Source of the DNA: Planctomycetota bacterium
GTDB taxonomy: Bacteria > Planctomycetota > UBA1135 > UBA2386
Assembly: GCA_020849665.1 (NCBI GenBank)
Contig: JADLFX010000035.1
Coordinates: 1 to 46,815 of the forward strand
Length of the DNA: 46,815 nucleotides
Reading direction: 5' to 3'
Part shown: piece by piece, positions 36,538 to 44,917 of the stretch
How positions within the stretch are numbered: position 1 is the stretch's first letter
Layout: the number at the start of each line of letters is the position of its first letter
The notes under the pieces: model-generated
The model's input: only the letters and a program-made list of their open reading frames with translations
The model's database searches: none
Told to the model about the DNA's origin: nothing
Position numbers and translations under genes: made by a program

Positions 36538-39500
36538 TCGGCGACCGTCTGCGCGGCCCCGGGCCGCGCGCGGATCGTGCAAAGGGGCCTGGCCTCGTCG
36601 CCGGCCCGCTCCAGGACCTCGATCGCCTCCCACGGCACGTCGCGCACCGTCACCCAGCCCGCGCCGGGTTGTGCGGCGTCGGGTTCGGCATCGAGATCCA
36701 TCCCGTCGCCGCCGCGCAGGATCAGGCGACCGGCCGGCACGATCCGGCCGTCCGCCCGCCTTGCCCGCACCCGGTACGAGAACGCGCGCAGCACCACGGT
36801 CCGGTCGATCGTCGCGCCGCGCGCCACCTCGAGGTCCTCGGGCATGTGCAAGGTGCGCGTGCGCCCCGCGGCGGGGTCCTCGAATGCCAGGGTGAGGCGA
36901 TAGCGGCCGGGTGGCAGGCGGCTCTGGCGCAGGAAGCCCTCGCCGTCGGTGAGCATGCTCTCGACACGACTGGGAGCGCCGTCGGAGTGCCCATGCAGGA
37001 TCTCGCCGGTGCAATGGCGGATCGGAGCGTCGTCGAAGACGAAGCGGATCCGGACGTGGCCGTAGCCCAGGTCCGCCCCGCGCACGGTCCATTCCAGCGG
37101 CGGCCCGGGGCGCAGCGCGAGCGGGGCGTCCAGCGGGATGCGATGCAGGTCGCCCGGCGCGAAGCCCACGGGCGCGAGGAGCTCCATCCGCGCCGTGAGT
37201 GCCGGCAGACCGCCGCACAGGGTCGTGCCGGAGCGGTCGAGGACGAAGTCGCGCCGGTGGGTCGCTTCGGCATCCGACCAGAAGACGCTGAGCCGCGCGG
37301 ACGTCGCGCCGTCCGACGAGCCCGAGGCCAGGAGGCTCCGGGCCTCCGGATCGAGCGTGATGCGGACCGCGCAGCCCGGGTCGAGCACCAGCGTCGCCTC
37401 GGCTCCGCCGGGCGGGATCGCGGGGCCGACGGTCTCCGGAAACCCGGGTCCCGGCACCAGGACGCGCAGGCGGTGGCCCGGCGGCGCCGCGAACGTGGCG
37501 GTACCCGTGGCATCGGTGCGCGCCTCGGCGAGCAGCAGGCTTGCGACCGTGCGCCCGCGGCCGTGGCGCTCGTGGGGCACGATCGGAGGATGCCCGAGCT
37601 CCCAGGCGAGCGAATCCTCGTCCCGGTCGTGGTCCTCGCGCAGAGGCAGCACCAGCCGGACGTCCACGCCGGCGAGGGGCAGGCCGGCGGCCGTCGCGGC
37701 ACGGACCCGCAGCGCGTGCGGCCGCGGCACGGCGACGCGCAGCGGCGTGCCGTCCCAGGTGGCCGGATCGAAGCGCGCGAAGCTCGGCAGGCTGGCGCCC
37801 GGGACCAGCGGGACGACGAGGAGCCGGTGCGTTCCGGGGGCGAGCACGGGGAGGAGCAGCCGCCCGCCCGGATGGCGTCCGGCGCGCAGCAGGTTCGCGA
37901 ACCCGCCGATCCAGCCATGGCCCACCCCCGGACCATCGATCCGCACGCCGTACTCCTCGATCGGCGCCCCGCTCGCCTCGTCCACCACCTCGAGCGCCAC
38001 GCGCGTGGTCGTCACCGCGAGGCGCACCTCGTTGTCGTCGCGGCCGAGCGCGACGGGGTGCTGCGCGAAGGAGAGGTCGCTCGCCACGCCCGCGCCGTGG
38101 ACCAGGAGGCCGGCGCTGCCCAACGGCGCGGGGCGCCCCGAGACGGCCCGGAACCGTCCATCCGGGCCGCTGCGCACGCGCGGACCGAGCGTGCTCCAGT
38201 CGGAGGAATGCAGCGGGCCGGCGAGCTCGACCTCCACCCCGGCGACGGGCGCTCCCGCCTGGTCGAGGAGGACGCCGCCGGCCCAGTTCTCGGGGTGGGC
38301 CTCGCGCACGCGGAGGTCGAGGACGAGCTCCCGCGTGTCCGCCGCCACGGCGAACTCGGCAGGCGACACCAGGGTGTGGGAGCCGACGTCCGCGACCTCG
38401 TGGACGCCCGGCCAGAGCGGCGTGTCGAAGGCGAACTCCCCCTGGGCATCGGTCGTGGCCTGCAGCTCGAGCCACTCCGTGAGCTGGGAACCGAAGGCGC
38501 GCATCCGGGGGGACACGCAGACGCGGAGGTCCGCACAGGGGCGCCCGCCGGTGTCGAGCACGCGCCCGCGCACCCGCGCGCCGCGTGCCACGGCGATCCG
38601 GCCGAGGTCCGATCGCGTGCCGGGGACGAGCGCCTCCAGGGTGCCGGAGATGGCCACGCCCTCGTCTCCGCGCCACACGGCCAGGCGGTGCCACGCGCCG
38701 AGCGTGGGTGCGAGGCGTACCGCGAAGCGGCCGTCCGCGTCGCTCTGTCCCAGCGTGTGACGTCCGGTGGGCAGGTCCTCGGGGTCGCGCCAGCGTGCCT
38801 CGCCGTGGAGGACCCACACCTCCACCCGCGCGCCGGCGAGCGGGGCGCCGGACTCGGCTGCGACGGCGGTGCCGTACACCTCGATCTCGCGCGCGACGCG
38901 GCTGCCCGCGGCCGTGGCCGTGGGCGGGGCGAGCGCCGCGCGTGCCAGGGTCGGCGGTCCGCCGGCGTCGGGGCGGGTCGCGGCCGCGGACCTGGCGGCG
39001 GACGCCTCGGCGAGCGGTTCGATCGCGCCACGCGAAGGCAGCAGCCACTGGATTCCCAGGAGCGCGAGCAGGGCCAGCAGGAGCATGGCGGCGAGCTTCT
39101 TCATGGTGAGCAGCGGGAGCAGGATGCCGGGTCCCGCGGCCGCGGACAGGAGGCGCGCGTCCGCCGCCCGCGCGAGCACCGCGGTGCGCAGGGCGGCGAG
39201 GCGGCCCGCCTCGCCGAACGCCGGGAGGGGCACGAGGGCCCGTGCCGCCGGGAGCCGCGTGCGCAGGCGCGCGAGTCCGCGGTGCAGGCGCGTGCGGATG
39301 GTCTCCGGGGGTACGCCCTTGGCATGCGCGATCGCGGTGGTCTCCAGGCCGTGGACGAGGTGCAGCACCAGCACCTCGCGGAACGGATCGGGAAGGGCGT
39401 GGATCGCCAGCAGCAGGCTCCGCACCTCGTCCCGCTCCGCCGCCTCCTGCGCCGGATCGGAGCGCGGCTCGGCCGGCAGACGGGAGGGGTCGAGGGCGCG

Positions 39501-39773
39501 CCGCGCGCGCCGGCGCAGGGCGCTGGCGACGTTGCCGAGGATCCCGACCAGCCACGGGAGGACCGCGCGGTCCTGCCGGTAGCGGCCGGCGCTCCGGATG
39601 GCCTGCAGGAACGTCTCCTGCACCGCGTCCTCCGCGTCGTGCGGCTCGCGCAGCAGGTGCTGGGCCAGCAGGAGCAGTTGGGGCGCGGCGTGATCGAACA
39701 CCTCCGCCAAGGCGGCGGGATCGCCGTCCTGGCAGTAGCGCGCGAACGCCAGGTCTTCGGGCCTGCGGTCCAT
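36522..39773 (-). CDS. Membrane-anchored ECF sigma factor with carboxypeptidase-regulatory-like tail
   Basis: A 1083-residue single polypeptide with an intact reading frame. Sigma-70 region 2 lies at about 25-95 (EDAVQETFLQAIRSAGRYRQ, AVLPWLVGILGNVASALRRR). Region 4 lies at about 118-172 (ALPDPFREVLVLHLVHGLET, then the helix-turn-helix AIAHAKGVPPETIRTRLHRGLARLR). A transmembrane helix (MKKLAAMLLLALLALLGIQWLL, about 225-246) follows, then some 830 residues of CarboxypepD_reg-like beta-sandwich repeats (GARVRGRVLDTGGRPCADLRV, DAQGEFAFDTP, PAGRLILRGGD). The tail should lie outside the inner membrane while the sigma part stays cytoplasmic. ECF groups with long C-terminal extensions are known in Planctomycetota. 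No anti-sigma gene is adjacent. ATG 39773 is chosen; GTG 39776 is one codon earlier. Confidence 0.88.
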   Translation of the reverse strand: MDRRPEDLAFARYCQDGDPAALAEVFDHAAPQLLLLAQHLLREPHDAEDAVQETFLQAIRSAGRYRQDRAVLPWLVGILGNVASALRRRARRALDPSRLPAEPRSDPAQEAAERDEVRSLLLAIHALPDPFREVLVLHLVHGLETTAIAHAKGVPPETIRTRLHRGLARLRTRLPAARALVPLPAFGEAGRLAALRTAVLARAADARLLSAAAGPGILLPLLTMKKLAAMLLLALLALLGIQWLLPSRGAIEPLAEASAARSAAATRPDAGGPPTLARAALAPPTATAAGSRVAREIEVYGTAVAAESGAPLAGARVEVWVLHGEARWRDPEDLPTGRHTLGQSDADGRFAVRLAPTLGAWHRLAVWRGDEGVAISGTLEALVPGTRSDLGRIAVARGARVRGRVLDTGGRPCADLRVCVSPRMRAFGSQLTEWLELQATTDAQGEFAFDTPLWPGVHEVADVGSHTLVSPAEFAVAADTRELVLDLRVREAHPENWAGGVLLDQAGAPVAGVEVELAGPLHSSDWSTLGPRVRSGPDGRFRAVSGRPAPLGSAGLLVHGAGVASDLSFAQHPVALGRDDNEVRLAVTTTRVALEVVDEASGAPIEEYGVRIDGPGVGHGWIGGFANLLRAGRHPGGRLLLPVLAPGTHRLLVVPLVPGASLPSFARFDPATWDGTPLRVAVPRPHALRVRAATAAGLPLAGVDVRLVLPLREDHDRDEDSLAWELGHPPIVPHERHGRGRTVASLLLAEARTDATGTATFAAPPGHRLRVLVPGPGFPETVGPAIPPGGAEATLVLDPGCAVRITLDPEARSLLASGSSDGATSARLSVFWSDAEATHRRDFVLDRSGTTLCGGLPALTARMELLAPVGFAPGDLHRIPLDAPLALRPGPPLEWTVRGADLGYGHVRIRFVFDDAPIRHCTGEILHGHSDGAPSRVESMLTDGEGFLRQSRLPPGRYRLTLAFEDPAAGRTRTLHMPEDLEVARGATIDRTVVLRAFSYRVRARRADGRIVPAGRLILRGGDGMDLDAEPDAAQPGAGWVTVRDVPWEAIEVLERAGDEARPLCTIRARPGAAQTVAECTAR

Positions 39774-39830
39774 CACCCCATCTTGCCGGGAACGGAGCCG
39801 AGCGTTCCCGGTTCGCGCGGCGGCCTGCGA

Positions 39831-40118
39831 TCAGCGCGGGGCCAGGCGCTCCTCGATCCTGGCCACGCGCTCGCGCACCTCGATCAGGAGCTGCAGGACT
39901 CCCCCTGCCAGCAGCCAGGCCGCCGTGGCGATCAGGCCGCCCCAGAGTGCCGCCAGGATCGCCGAGAACGAGAGGGCGATGAGGGCGCTGGCCAGGCCCA
40001 GCACGGCGAGGATCGCATGCACTCCTGCGAGCACGAAGCAGGCGATGGGGCCGTACGCGAGCCAGCCGCGCAGATCGGGAACGCGGGGGGGAGGAGGAGG
40101 TACCGGGATCTCGGTCAT
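39831..40118 (-). CDS. Small two-helix membrane protein
   Basis: A 95-residue protein with a proline-rich cytoplasmic start (MTEIPVPPPPPRVPD), two hydrophobic helices (about 20-46, WLAYGPIACFVLAGVHAIL, and 50-76, ILAALWGGLIATAAWLLAGG) and a short amphipathic charged tail (IEVRERVARIEERLAPR) of coiled-coil type. ATG 40118 has a weak AGGG upstream. It lies 57 bp upstream of the sigma-factor gene on the same strand and may be co-transcribed. No family is recognised. It could modulate or anchor a partner, including the sigma factor, but that is speculation. Confidence 0.7.
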   Translation of the reverse strand: MTEIPVPPPPPRVPDLRGWLAYGPIACFVLAGVHAILAVLGLASALIALSFSAILAALWGGLIATAAWLLAGGVLQLLIEVRERVARIEERLAPR

Positions 40119-40284
40119 GGCGCCCTGAGTGTAGGGCGTTGCATGGCTGGCATCCCCGACTCCTTGCACCGCGCGCGCCGCGAGACCCGCGGCGAACCGG
40201 ACGTGCGCGGCAGGGACCGGCCGCTGGCGCGGCGGCGGCCGCGCACTTCCGACGGGCAGCGGAGGCACCTACGCTGCGCTGGCG

Positions 40285-42519
40285 ATGAAGATCGTGTCGA
40301 TCGGCGGCGGCCCGGCCGGGCTCTACTTCGGGATCCTGATGAAGAAGCTCCGCCCGGAGGCCGAGATCACGGTGTACGAACGCAACCGGGCCGACGACAC
40401 CTTCGGGTTCGGCGTGGTGTTCTCGGCGGAGACCATGGGCAACCTGCGCGAGGCCGATCCGGAGAGCTTCGCGGCGATCGAGAAGGAGTTCGCGTACTGG
40501 GACGACATCGAGACCTGGTTCCGGGGCAAGTGGACGGTGTCGACCGGGCACGGGTTCTGCGGCCTGGCGCGGGTCAAGCTGCTGGGGATCCTGCACGAGC
40601 GCGCGCGCGCGCTGGGCGTGCGGGTGCAATGCCAGCACGAGGTGCGCGGCGTCGATGACTTCCCCGACGCCGACCTGATCCTCGGCGCGGACGGCATCCA
40701 CTCGCGCGTGCGCGAGGAGGCCGCGGCGCACTTCCAGCCGCACCTCGACTGGCGCCGGTGCAAGTTCGCGTGGTTCGGCACCACGCGGCCGCTGCGCGCG
40801 TTCACGTTCGTGTTCCTGGAGACCGAGCACGGCCTGTTCCAGGTGCACGCCTATCCCTACGAGCGCGAACGCAGCACGTGGATCGTGGAGTGCCGCGAGG
40901 AGACCTGGCGCCGGGCCGGCCTGCACGAGATGGACGAGGTGCAGTCGGCGCGCTTCTGCGAGCGCCTCTTCCAGCCCTGGCTGCAGGGCCACAACCTGCT
41001 CTGCAACCGTTCGATCTGGCGCACCTTCCCCACGGTGCGCAACCGCACCTGGGTGCACGGCAACGCCGTGCTGGTGGGGGACGCCGCGCACACCGCGCAC
41101 TTCTCGATCGGCTCGGGCACCAAGCTGGCGATGGAGGACGCGATCGCGCTCGTGGACGCGTTCGCGCGCAAGGCCAAGGCGCCCGTCGCCGAGGTCCTGG
41201 GCGAGTACGAGCGCGTGCGCATGCCCGAGGTGGCGCGCCTGCAGAAGGCGGCCCAGACCAGCCTGGAGTGGTTCGAGAACAGCGCGCGCTACCGCCGGCA
41301 GGATCCGCTGACGTTCACGTTCAACCTGATGACCCGCTCGAAGCGGATCACCTACGACAACCTGGCGCGCCGGGATCCGCGCCTGGTGGAGGAGGTGGCC
41401 CGGACGTTCCCCGCCAACGGCAGCGGCAAGGCGGTCCCGCCGGTGTTCACGCCGCTGCGGCTGCGGCAGGTCACGTTCCCGAACCGGATCGTCGTGTCGC
41501 CGATGTGCCAGTACACCGCGGTCGACGGCGTGCCCGGTGACTGGCACCTGGTGCACCTCGGCAGCCGCGCGGTCGGCGGGGCCGGACTGGTCCTCACGGA
41601 GATGACCAACGTCGAACCCGAGGGACGGATCACGCCCGGCTGCGCGGGACTGTGGAACGACGCGCAGGCCGAGGCGTGGGCGCGCATCGTGCGCTTCGTC
41701 CACACCCACAGCGCGGCCAAGGTGGGGATCCAGATCGCCCACGCCGGACGCAAGGGTTCGGTGGCGCACCCCTGGGCGGGCGGCGAGGACGTCCCCCTGC
41801 AGGAGGGCGCCTGGACCACCTACGCCCCGTCCGCCCTGCCGTTCCGGCCGGAGTGGCCGGCGCCGAAGGCCATGGACCGCGCCGACATGGACCGCATCTG
41901 CGACGCGTTCCAGCGCGCCACGCGCCTCGCCGAGCGCGCCGGCTTCGACGTGATCGAGGTGCACATGGCCCACGGCTACCTGCTCAGCTCGTTCCTCTCG
42001 CCGCTCTGCAACCGGCGCGAGGATGCGTACGGCGGCTCGATCGAACGCCGCGCGCGGTTCCCCCTGGAGGTGTTCGGCGCCATGCGGCTCGCGTGGCCGG
42101 CCGCGAAGCCGATGTTCGTGCGCCTCTCGGCCACCGACTGGCTCGGTGCCGAAGGCATGACGCCCGAGGACACGGTGTACGTGGCCAAGGCCCTGAAGGA
42201 ACTCGGCTGCGACCTGATCGACGTGTCGACCGCCGGCAACGACCCGCGCTCCAGGCCCGAGTACGGGCGCATGTACCAGGTGCCCTTCGCGGAGCAGGTG
42301 CGCTACGAGGCCGAGATCCCGGTGATGACGGTGGGGGCGGTGCTCGACGTCGACCAGGCCAACACCATCGTCGCCGCGCAGCGCGCCGATCTCGTGGCCA
42401 TGGCGCGGCCGCACCTGCGCGACCCGTACCTCACGCTGCACGCAGCCGAGCGCTACGCGCACCACGACCAGCACTGGCCGCCCCAGTACCTCGCGGCGCG
42501 GCCCCGTCCCGCGGAATGA
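40285..42519 (+). CDS. Anthraniloyl-CoA/salicylyl-CoA monooxygenase-type fusion (FAD hydroxylase + OYE reductase)
   Basis: A 744-residue two-domain flavoprotein. Residues 1 to about 390 are a class A FAD monooxygenase: SIGGGPAGLYFG at the start, GADGIHSRVR, and VLVGDAAHTAHFSIGSGTKLAMEDA for FAD binding. Residues about 395-735 are an Old Yellow Enzyme-type NADH:flavin oxidoreductase (FTPLRLRQVTFPNRIVVSPMCQY, IQIAHAGRKGS, HMAHGYLLSSFLSP, YGGSIERRARF, ARPHLRDPYL). This exact fusion is known as 2-aminobenzoyl-CoA monooxygenase/reductase of Azoarcus and as salicylyl-CoA 5-hydroxylase. It would hydroxylate (and possibly reduce) an aryl-CoA. No aryl-CoA ligase or ring-cleavage gene is present nearby. 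The stop is followed by a double hairpin. Confidence 0.9.
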   Translation: MKIVSIGGGPAGLYFGILMKKLRPEAEITVYERNRADDTFGFGVVFSAETMGNLREADPESFAAIEKEFAYWDDIETWFRGKWTVSTGHGFCGLARVKLLGILHERARALGVRVQCQHEVRGVDDFPDADLILGADGIHSRVREEAAAHFQPHLDWRRCKFAWFGTTRPLRAFTFVFLETEHGLFQVHAYPYERERSTWIVECREETWRRAGLHEMDEVQSARFCERLFQPWLQGHNLLCNRSIWRTFPTVRNRTWVHGNAVLVGDAAHTAHFSIGSGTKLAMEDAIALVDAFARKAKAPVAEVLGEYERVRMPEVARLQKAAQTSLEWFENSARYRRQDPLTFTFNLMTRSKRITYDNLARRDPRLVEEVARTFPANGSGKAVPPVFTPLRLRQVTFPNRIVVSPMCQYTAVDGVPGDWHLVHLGSRAVGGAGLVLTEMTNVEPEGRITPGCAGLWNDAQAEAWARIVRFVHTHSAAKVGIQIAHAGRKGSVAHPWAGGEDVPLQEGAWTTYAPSALPFRPEWPAPKAMDRADMDRICDAFQRATRLAERAGFDVIEVHMAHGYLLSSFLSPLCNRREDAYGGSIERRARFPLEVFGAMRLAWPAAKPMFVRLSATDWLGAEGMTPEDTVYVAKALKELGCDLIDVSTAGNDPRSRPEYGRMYQVPFAEQVRYEAEIPVMTVGAVLDVDQANTIVAAQRADLVAMARPHLRDPYLTLHAAERYAHHDQHWPPQYLAARPRPAE

Positions 42520-42521
42520 GG

Positions 42522-42590
42522 CGCGCCACGCGCCCCGTCGACCGGGACGCGTGGCGCGAGGAGTCGCCTCGCGCGGCAGCCGCGCGAGGC
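42522..42590. terminator. Two adjacent hairpins at a convergent junction
   Basis: CGCGCCACGCG (42522-42532) pairs with CGCGTGGCGCG (42548-42558). GCCTCGCGCGGC (42566-42577) pairs with GCCGCGCGAGGC (42579-42590). Together they fill the 81-bp gap between the flavoprotein stop and the stop of the thioredoxin-like gene, probably acting as a two-way terminator. No T-tract is seen. Confidence 0.55.
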
Positions 42591-42600
42591 GGGCAGACCG

Positions 42601-43650
42601 TCACTTGTCGGTCTTGTCGCTCTTCTCGGACTTCACCGGCTTCTCGGTCTTCTCGCCCGCTTCGCCCGAGCCGCCCTTGAGCTTGGCCAGCCGTTCGTCG
42701 AGCTGCTTCAGCATGCGCTCGGCCCCGGGGCGCGACTTCATGAGCTCCTTGAGGTGCGTCGCGGCGTCCTCGGCCAGCGGGATGTCCTTGTCGGCCTCGG
42801 CCTTCATCAGGAGCTGGCTCCAGAAGCTGGTGGCGTACATCCCCGTGGGGACGCGGCCCTCCTTGCGCATGGCCAGGAGCTGCTCGCGCACGGCCTTCTG
42901 GGCGTCGGCGCTGCGGGCGCTCGACATCAGCTCCTGGACCTCCAGGTTGGTGAGCGGCTCGTTCACGCGCGCGCGCTGCTCCGGCGAGAGCTCGCCGAGT
43001 TCCTTGAGCCTGGCCTTCGCGTCGGCGACCTTGTGCTTGCCGAGATCCAGCTGCGCGATGAAGAGTTCCACCGCGGCGTCACGGTCGCCGGCCGCGGCCT
43101 TCTTCTCCAGCGAGGCGAGCGTGGTGAGCGCGGTCAGGGTCTTGGTGAAGCCACCAACGGAGCGATCGCGCTGCTGGGCGATCACGTCTCCCTCCGCGTT
43201 CATGAACACGAGGTAGGGGAAGCCGGAGCCGCCCTTCTCCCGCAGCAGGTTCTGGTGCGGGTCGGTCTTGACGCGGGTCGTCAGGTGCATGAAGAGGACC
43301 ACTTTGTCCCCGAACTCGGGGAACGTGGCATCCGAGAACGCAGAGTCCTCGAGTGCCGTGCAGGGCCCTCAATGCGCGTAGGAGCGGGAGAAGTACGCGA
43401 AGATGGTCTTGCCGCTCTTCTTGGCCTCTTCCCGGGCCTTGTCGTAGTCGGTGATCCAGCCGGCCTTCTTCAGGAACGCGAGCTGCAGCTTCTCGTCGCG
43501 CTTCTTGATCAGGTCTTCCTGCGAGAGCTCCTGCTGCTGGCCGGCGGCAGACGCAGGCCGTAGCGGGATCGCCCGGGCGGGCTGGGCCTCCTGGGCGGTA
43601 GCTCCGGCTGCCACGAGCAGCAGAGCACCCAGGAACAGTGGGGTGTTCAT
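42601..43650 (-). CDS. Secreted thioredoxin-fold protein with in-frame TGA, probable selenoprotein (U-G-P-C)
   Basis: A 349-codon frame on the minus strand, starting at ATG 43650 with GGAGG a few bases upstream, signal peptide ending G-A-T-A before Q. The frame contains one TGA (43371-43369) at codon 94 and then continues without shift to 42601. Around it the protein reads TIFAYFSRSYAH, TGA, GPCTALEDSAFSD. The TGA therefore replaces the first Cys of a thioredoxin C-G-P-C site. Downstream are VVLFMHLTTRV, GFPYLVFMNAEGDV with the cis-Pro region, and a helical tail with a Lys/Glu-rich end. The adjacent paralogue (43738-44727) is uninterrupted and has Cys at this place. Selenocysteine is the best explanation; a point mutation or sequencing error (TGC or TGT to TGA) is the alternative. 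Confidence 0.75.
43327..43357 (-). promoter_or_regulatory. Candidate bacterial SECIS stem-loop
   Basis: On the mRNA, starting 12 bases after the in-frame UGA, GGCA-C-UCGAGGA pairs with UUCUCGG-A-UGCC, closing a small loop. The stem has twelve pairs (three of them G-U or weak A-U near the loop) with one C-A mismatch. If the top G-U and A-U pairs open, the loop begins with G about 22 bases from the UGA. The distance and the loop G fit the general bacterial SECIS pattern; SelB binding is not shown. Confidence 0.45.
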
Positions 43651-43678
43651 CGATCCTCCATTCTGGACAGTGCCGCCG

Positions 43679-43701
43679 CCACCCCGGACCTTCCGAGGTG
43701 G
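43679..43701 (-). terminator. Small hairpin between the two thioredoxin-like genes
   Basis: CCACC-c-CGG (43679-43687) pairs with CCG-a-GGTGG (43693-43701) around a five-base loop, within the 87-bp gap after the stop at 43738. It may attenuate or end the upstream transcript. Confidence 0.3.
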
Positions 43702-43737
43702 GCAGCGAGCGAAGTGGTCTGGCGGGACGGGGCCATG

Positions 43738-44727
43738 CTACTTGGCGCCGCCCTCGATCCGGCGCAGTCGTGCGCGGGCGCGCGCCACGAGGTCGGCCTT
43801 GGCCTTGCTCTCCGGCAGGGACTGCTCCCAGGCCTCCAGCGCGCGGGCGAAGAGGCGGACGTCGCGCTCCAGTTCGGCGCCGTTCATCAGCGAGTACCAG
43901 AAGCGCGTGGTGTACGGAGGTGGCGGGATGCGCCCTGCCTCGAGCATGACCAGGAGCTGGCGGTGCGTGCGCCGTTGGGACTCCGGATCCAGCGTGAGGC
44001 CGGCGAACGCCTCGTGCATCTCCAGGGAGATGAGCAGGCCGTCCAGCCGCTGGCGCTCGCCGGGGTCCAGGTCGGCGATGCGCGCCAGCGTGGCGCGAGC
44101 CTGCTCGAGCGGGAGGGCACGCGCCTCCAGCACGGCGACGAAGGAGGAACGCAACGCCCCCGCGTCGCCGGAGTCCGCCCTGGCCAGAAGCTCGGCCTGG
44201 GCGCGGGCCCGCGTCAAGGTCTCCGCGAGCGCGGCGACGCTGCGCTTGCCACGATGCGTGGCGAGCCAGCGCCCCTGCGCGTCGAGGAACACGATCGTCG
44301 GGTAGGCGTAGCCACCGTAGCGGTGCAGGAGCGTGGGCTCGGGCTCGCCCTGCACCCAGGAGGTGACGTGGGCGAAGAGCACGGTGGTCGCGGCGAACTC
44401 GCGGAACGCGGGATCGCTGAGGAGGCCGTTCTCCAACGACTCGGCGGCGCCGCAGTCGAAGAACGAGCGCGTGAAATAGGCCAGGATCGGCCGGCTCCGC
44501 GCCCCGGCCAGCCGCTTCGCCTCCTCGAAGTCGAGCGTCCACGGAGCCCGCTGCAGGAAGGGCGAGGCCAGCTTCACGGCGCGGCGGCGCGCGTACTCGT
44601 CCTGCGTGAGCAGCGTCGCGTCCCCCGGCCGCGACGCAGGCGTCGGCGGCGGGGAGGATGCCTGCGCCGCGGCCGGGCCGGCAAGGGCCAGGACGAGCGC
44701 CAGGCGGGAAATCCAGGAGCGGGCCAA
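43738..44727 (-). CDS. Secreted thioredoxin-fold protein, paralogue of the U-G-P-C protein
   Basis: A 329-residue exported protein. The frame begins at a TTG (44727) and gives a signal peptide (SRLALVLALAGPAAA before Q). Domain order matches the gene at 42601-43650: a charged helix with a WTLDFEEAKRLA motif, ILAYFTRSFFDCGAAESLENGLLSD, HRYGGYAYPTIVFLDAQG (cis-Pro loop) and a long helical tail ending in basic residues. The redox site is D-C-G-A-A-E, so only the first Cys is kept and the resolving Cys is Glu. A one-Cys role, such as disulfide reduction with an external thiol, is possible. It lies 87 bp upstream of its paralogue on the same strand, probably from an old duplication. The start codon is the least sure point. 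Confidence 0.82.
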   Translation of the reverse strand: MARSWISRLALVLALAGPAAAQASSPPPTPASRPGDATLLTQDEYARRRAVKLASPFLQRAPWTLDFEEAKRLAGARSRPILAYFTRSFFDCGAAESLENGLLSDPAFREFAATTVLFAHVTSWVQGEPEPTLLHRYGGYAYPTIVFLDAQGRWLATHRGKRSVAALAETLTRARAQAELLARADSGDAGALRSSFVAVLEARALPLEQARATLARIADLDPGERQRLDGLLISLEMHEAFAGLTLDPESQRRTHRQLLVMLEAGRIPPPPYTTRFWYSLMNGAELERDVRLFARALEAWEQSLPESKAKADLVARARARLRRIEGGAK

Positions 44728-44917
44728 GGGGTTCGGAGCTCTCTACGTCCCGTCGGATGCGGACGTTGGCGGCGAGAGCGTAGATCCGGCCGGGGGCGCG
44801 GTCACGGCCCAGGTTGACGCCGCGCCACGCTCCACGAGAATCGGGCCGACCCTGCTCCTTCCCTGCGGTCCGGGCCATGCCCGGCGCGCTGACTCTCTCT
44901 TCCGAGTGGTGCAACCC

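Noticed and set aside
36133..42474. Very long open frame of over 2000 codons on the minus strand
   Set aside because: Its translation is low-complexity Arg/Pro/Ala sequence antisense or out of frame to well-recognised genes; long open shadow frames are expected at about 70 percent GC.
43369..43650. A separate 93-residue small exported protein and a separate downstream gene (42601-43302)
   Set aside because: Both are in one frame, separated by a single TGA at the active-site position, and together match the intact paralogue. They are treated as one gene with a probable Sec codon.
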